A model generated the notes under the pieces. That model was not told the DNA's origin. It ran no database searches and worked only from the letters and a program-made list of their open reading frames with translations. Shown piece by piece: positions 5,572-5,591 of a stretch of DNA of 5,591 nt; the stretch's first letter is position 1, and every line of letters starts with the position of its first letter. The DNA lies in contig SFUD01000059.1 in NCBI GenBank assembly GCA_004561775.1, positions 1 through 5,591 on the forward strand, in the 5' to 3' direction. The stretch is from a bacterium (GTDB lineage: Bacteria > Bacteroidota > Bacteroidia > Bacteroidales > UBA932). Both the position numbers and the translations under genes were made by a program.

Positions 5572-5591
5572 ATTGTCTGGTTATAAGGTAT

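Larger units (their letters stand above)
4740..5591. other. 852-nt repeat-rich intergenic region without a convincing gene
   Basis: This stretch follows the mmdB stop and runs to the window edge. By eye it is clearly richer in G+C than the operon. Open frames exist on both strands (for example 4889-5317 plus and 5283-5480 minus). Their translations are Arg/Pro/Ala/Ser/Cys-rich without recognisable domains, they overlap each other, they lack A-rich leaders, and one begins inside the tetranucleotide array. I treat them as chance frames. The content I can support is four separate degenerate repeat blocks (4761-4951, 5014-5084, 5134-5259, 5453-5535), a hairpin at 4951-4985, and a promoter-like element on the minus strand at the far right. 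Sequences around 5085-5133 and 5260-5452 show nothing I can name beyond short palindromes such as GCATC-GG-GATGC (5324-5335). A decayed gene or a structured RNA cannot be excluded. Confidence 0.7.

Overview
The window looks like a piece of a Bacteroidales (Bacteroidota) chromosome. The coding sequences have A-rich leaders without Shine-Dalgarno sequences. The first gene of the operon has a Bacteroidota-type promoter with an exact TAnnTTTG -7 element. Gene content and order match the propionate-forming operon known from Bacteroides/Prevotella-type anaerobes. Genus cannot be assigned from the sequence alone.

Layout. Positions 1-70 hold the last codons of an upstream gene, probably an outer-membrane beta-barrel protein. 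A promoter at about 98-128 then drives a tight co-directional five-gene operon at 175-4739: methylmalonyl-CoA epimerase (mce), the carboxyltransferase alpha subunit (mmdA), a signal-peptide/lamin-tail-domain protein fused to an OadG-type membrane subunit, the biotin carrier protein (mmdC), and the Na+-translocating membrane subunit (mmdB). Gaps between genes are 34, 24, 26 and 2 nt. From 4740 to the window end (852 nt) there is no convincing gene. This stretch carries several unrelated degenerate repeat families and one terminator-like hairpin.

How the genes work together. In the succinate pathway of propionate fermentation, a mutase (not in this window) makes (R)-methylmalonyl-CoA. Mce converts it to the S epimer. 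MmdA moves the carboxyl group to biotin on MmdC, releasing propionyl-CoA. MmdB decarboxylates carboxybiotin and exports Na+, and the OadG-type protein ties the cytosolic enzyme to the membrane pump. No biotin carboxylase gene is present, and the OadB-type pump is, so a decarboxylase (energy-conserving) role is favoured over propionyl-CoA carboxylase.

What is unusual. The operon core is a known system. The two points most worth a second look are the extracytoplasmic lamin-tail domain on the pump's small subunit, and the 3' intergenic region. The latter begins with a 191-nt array of 47 tetranucleotide units that keep a 4-nt register with only one 1-nt slip. Its units follow an ordering rule (GTTG/GTTA only after units with C in third position, TTCG only after units with A in third position). 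I see no CRISPR, tRNA, rRNA, insertion sequence or defence system.
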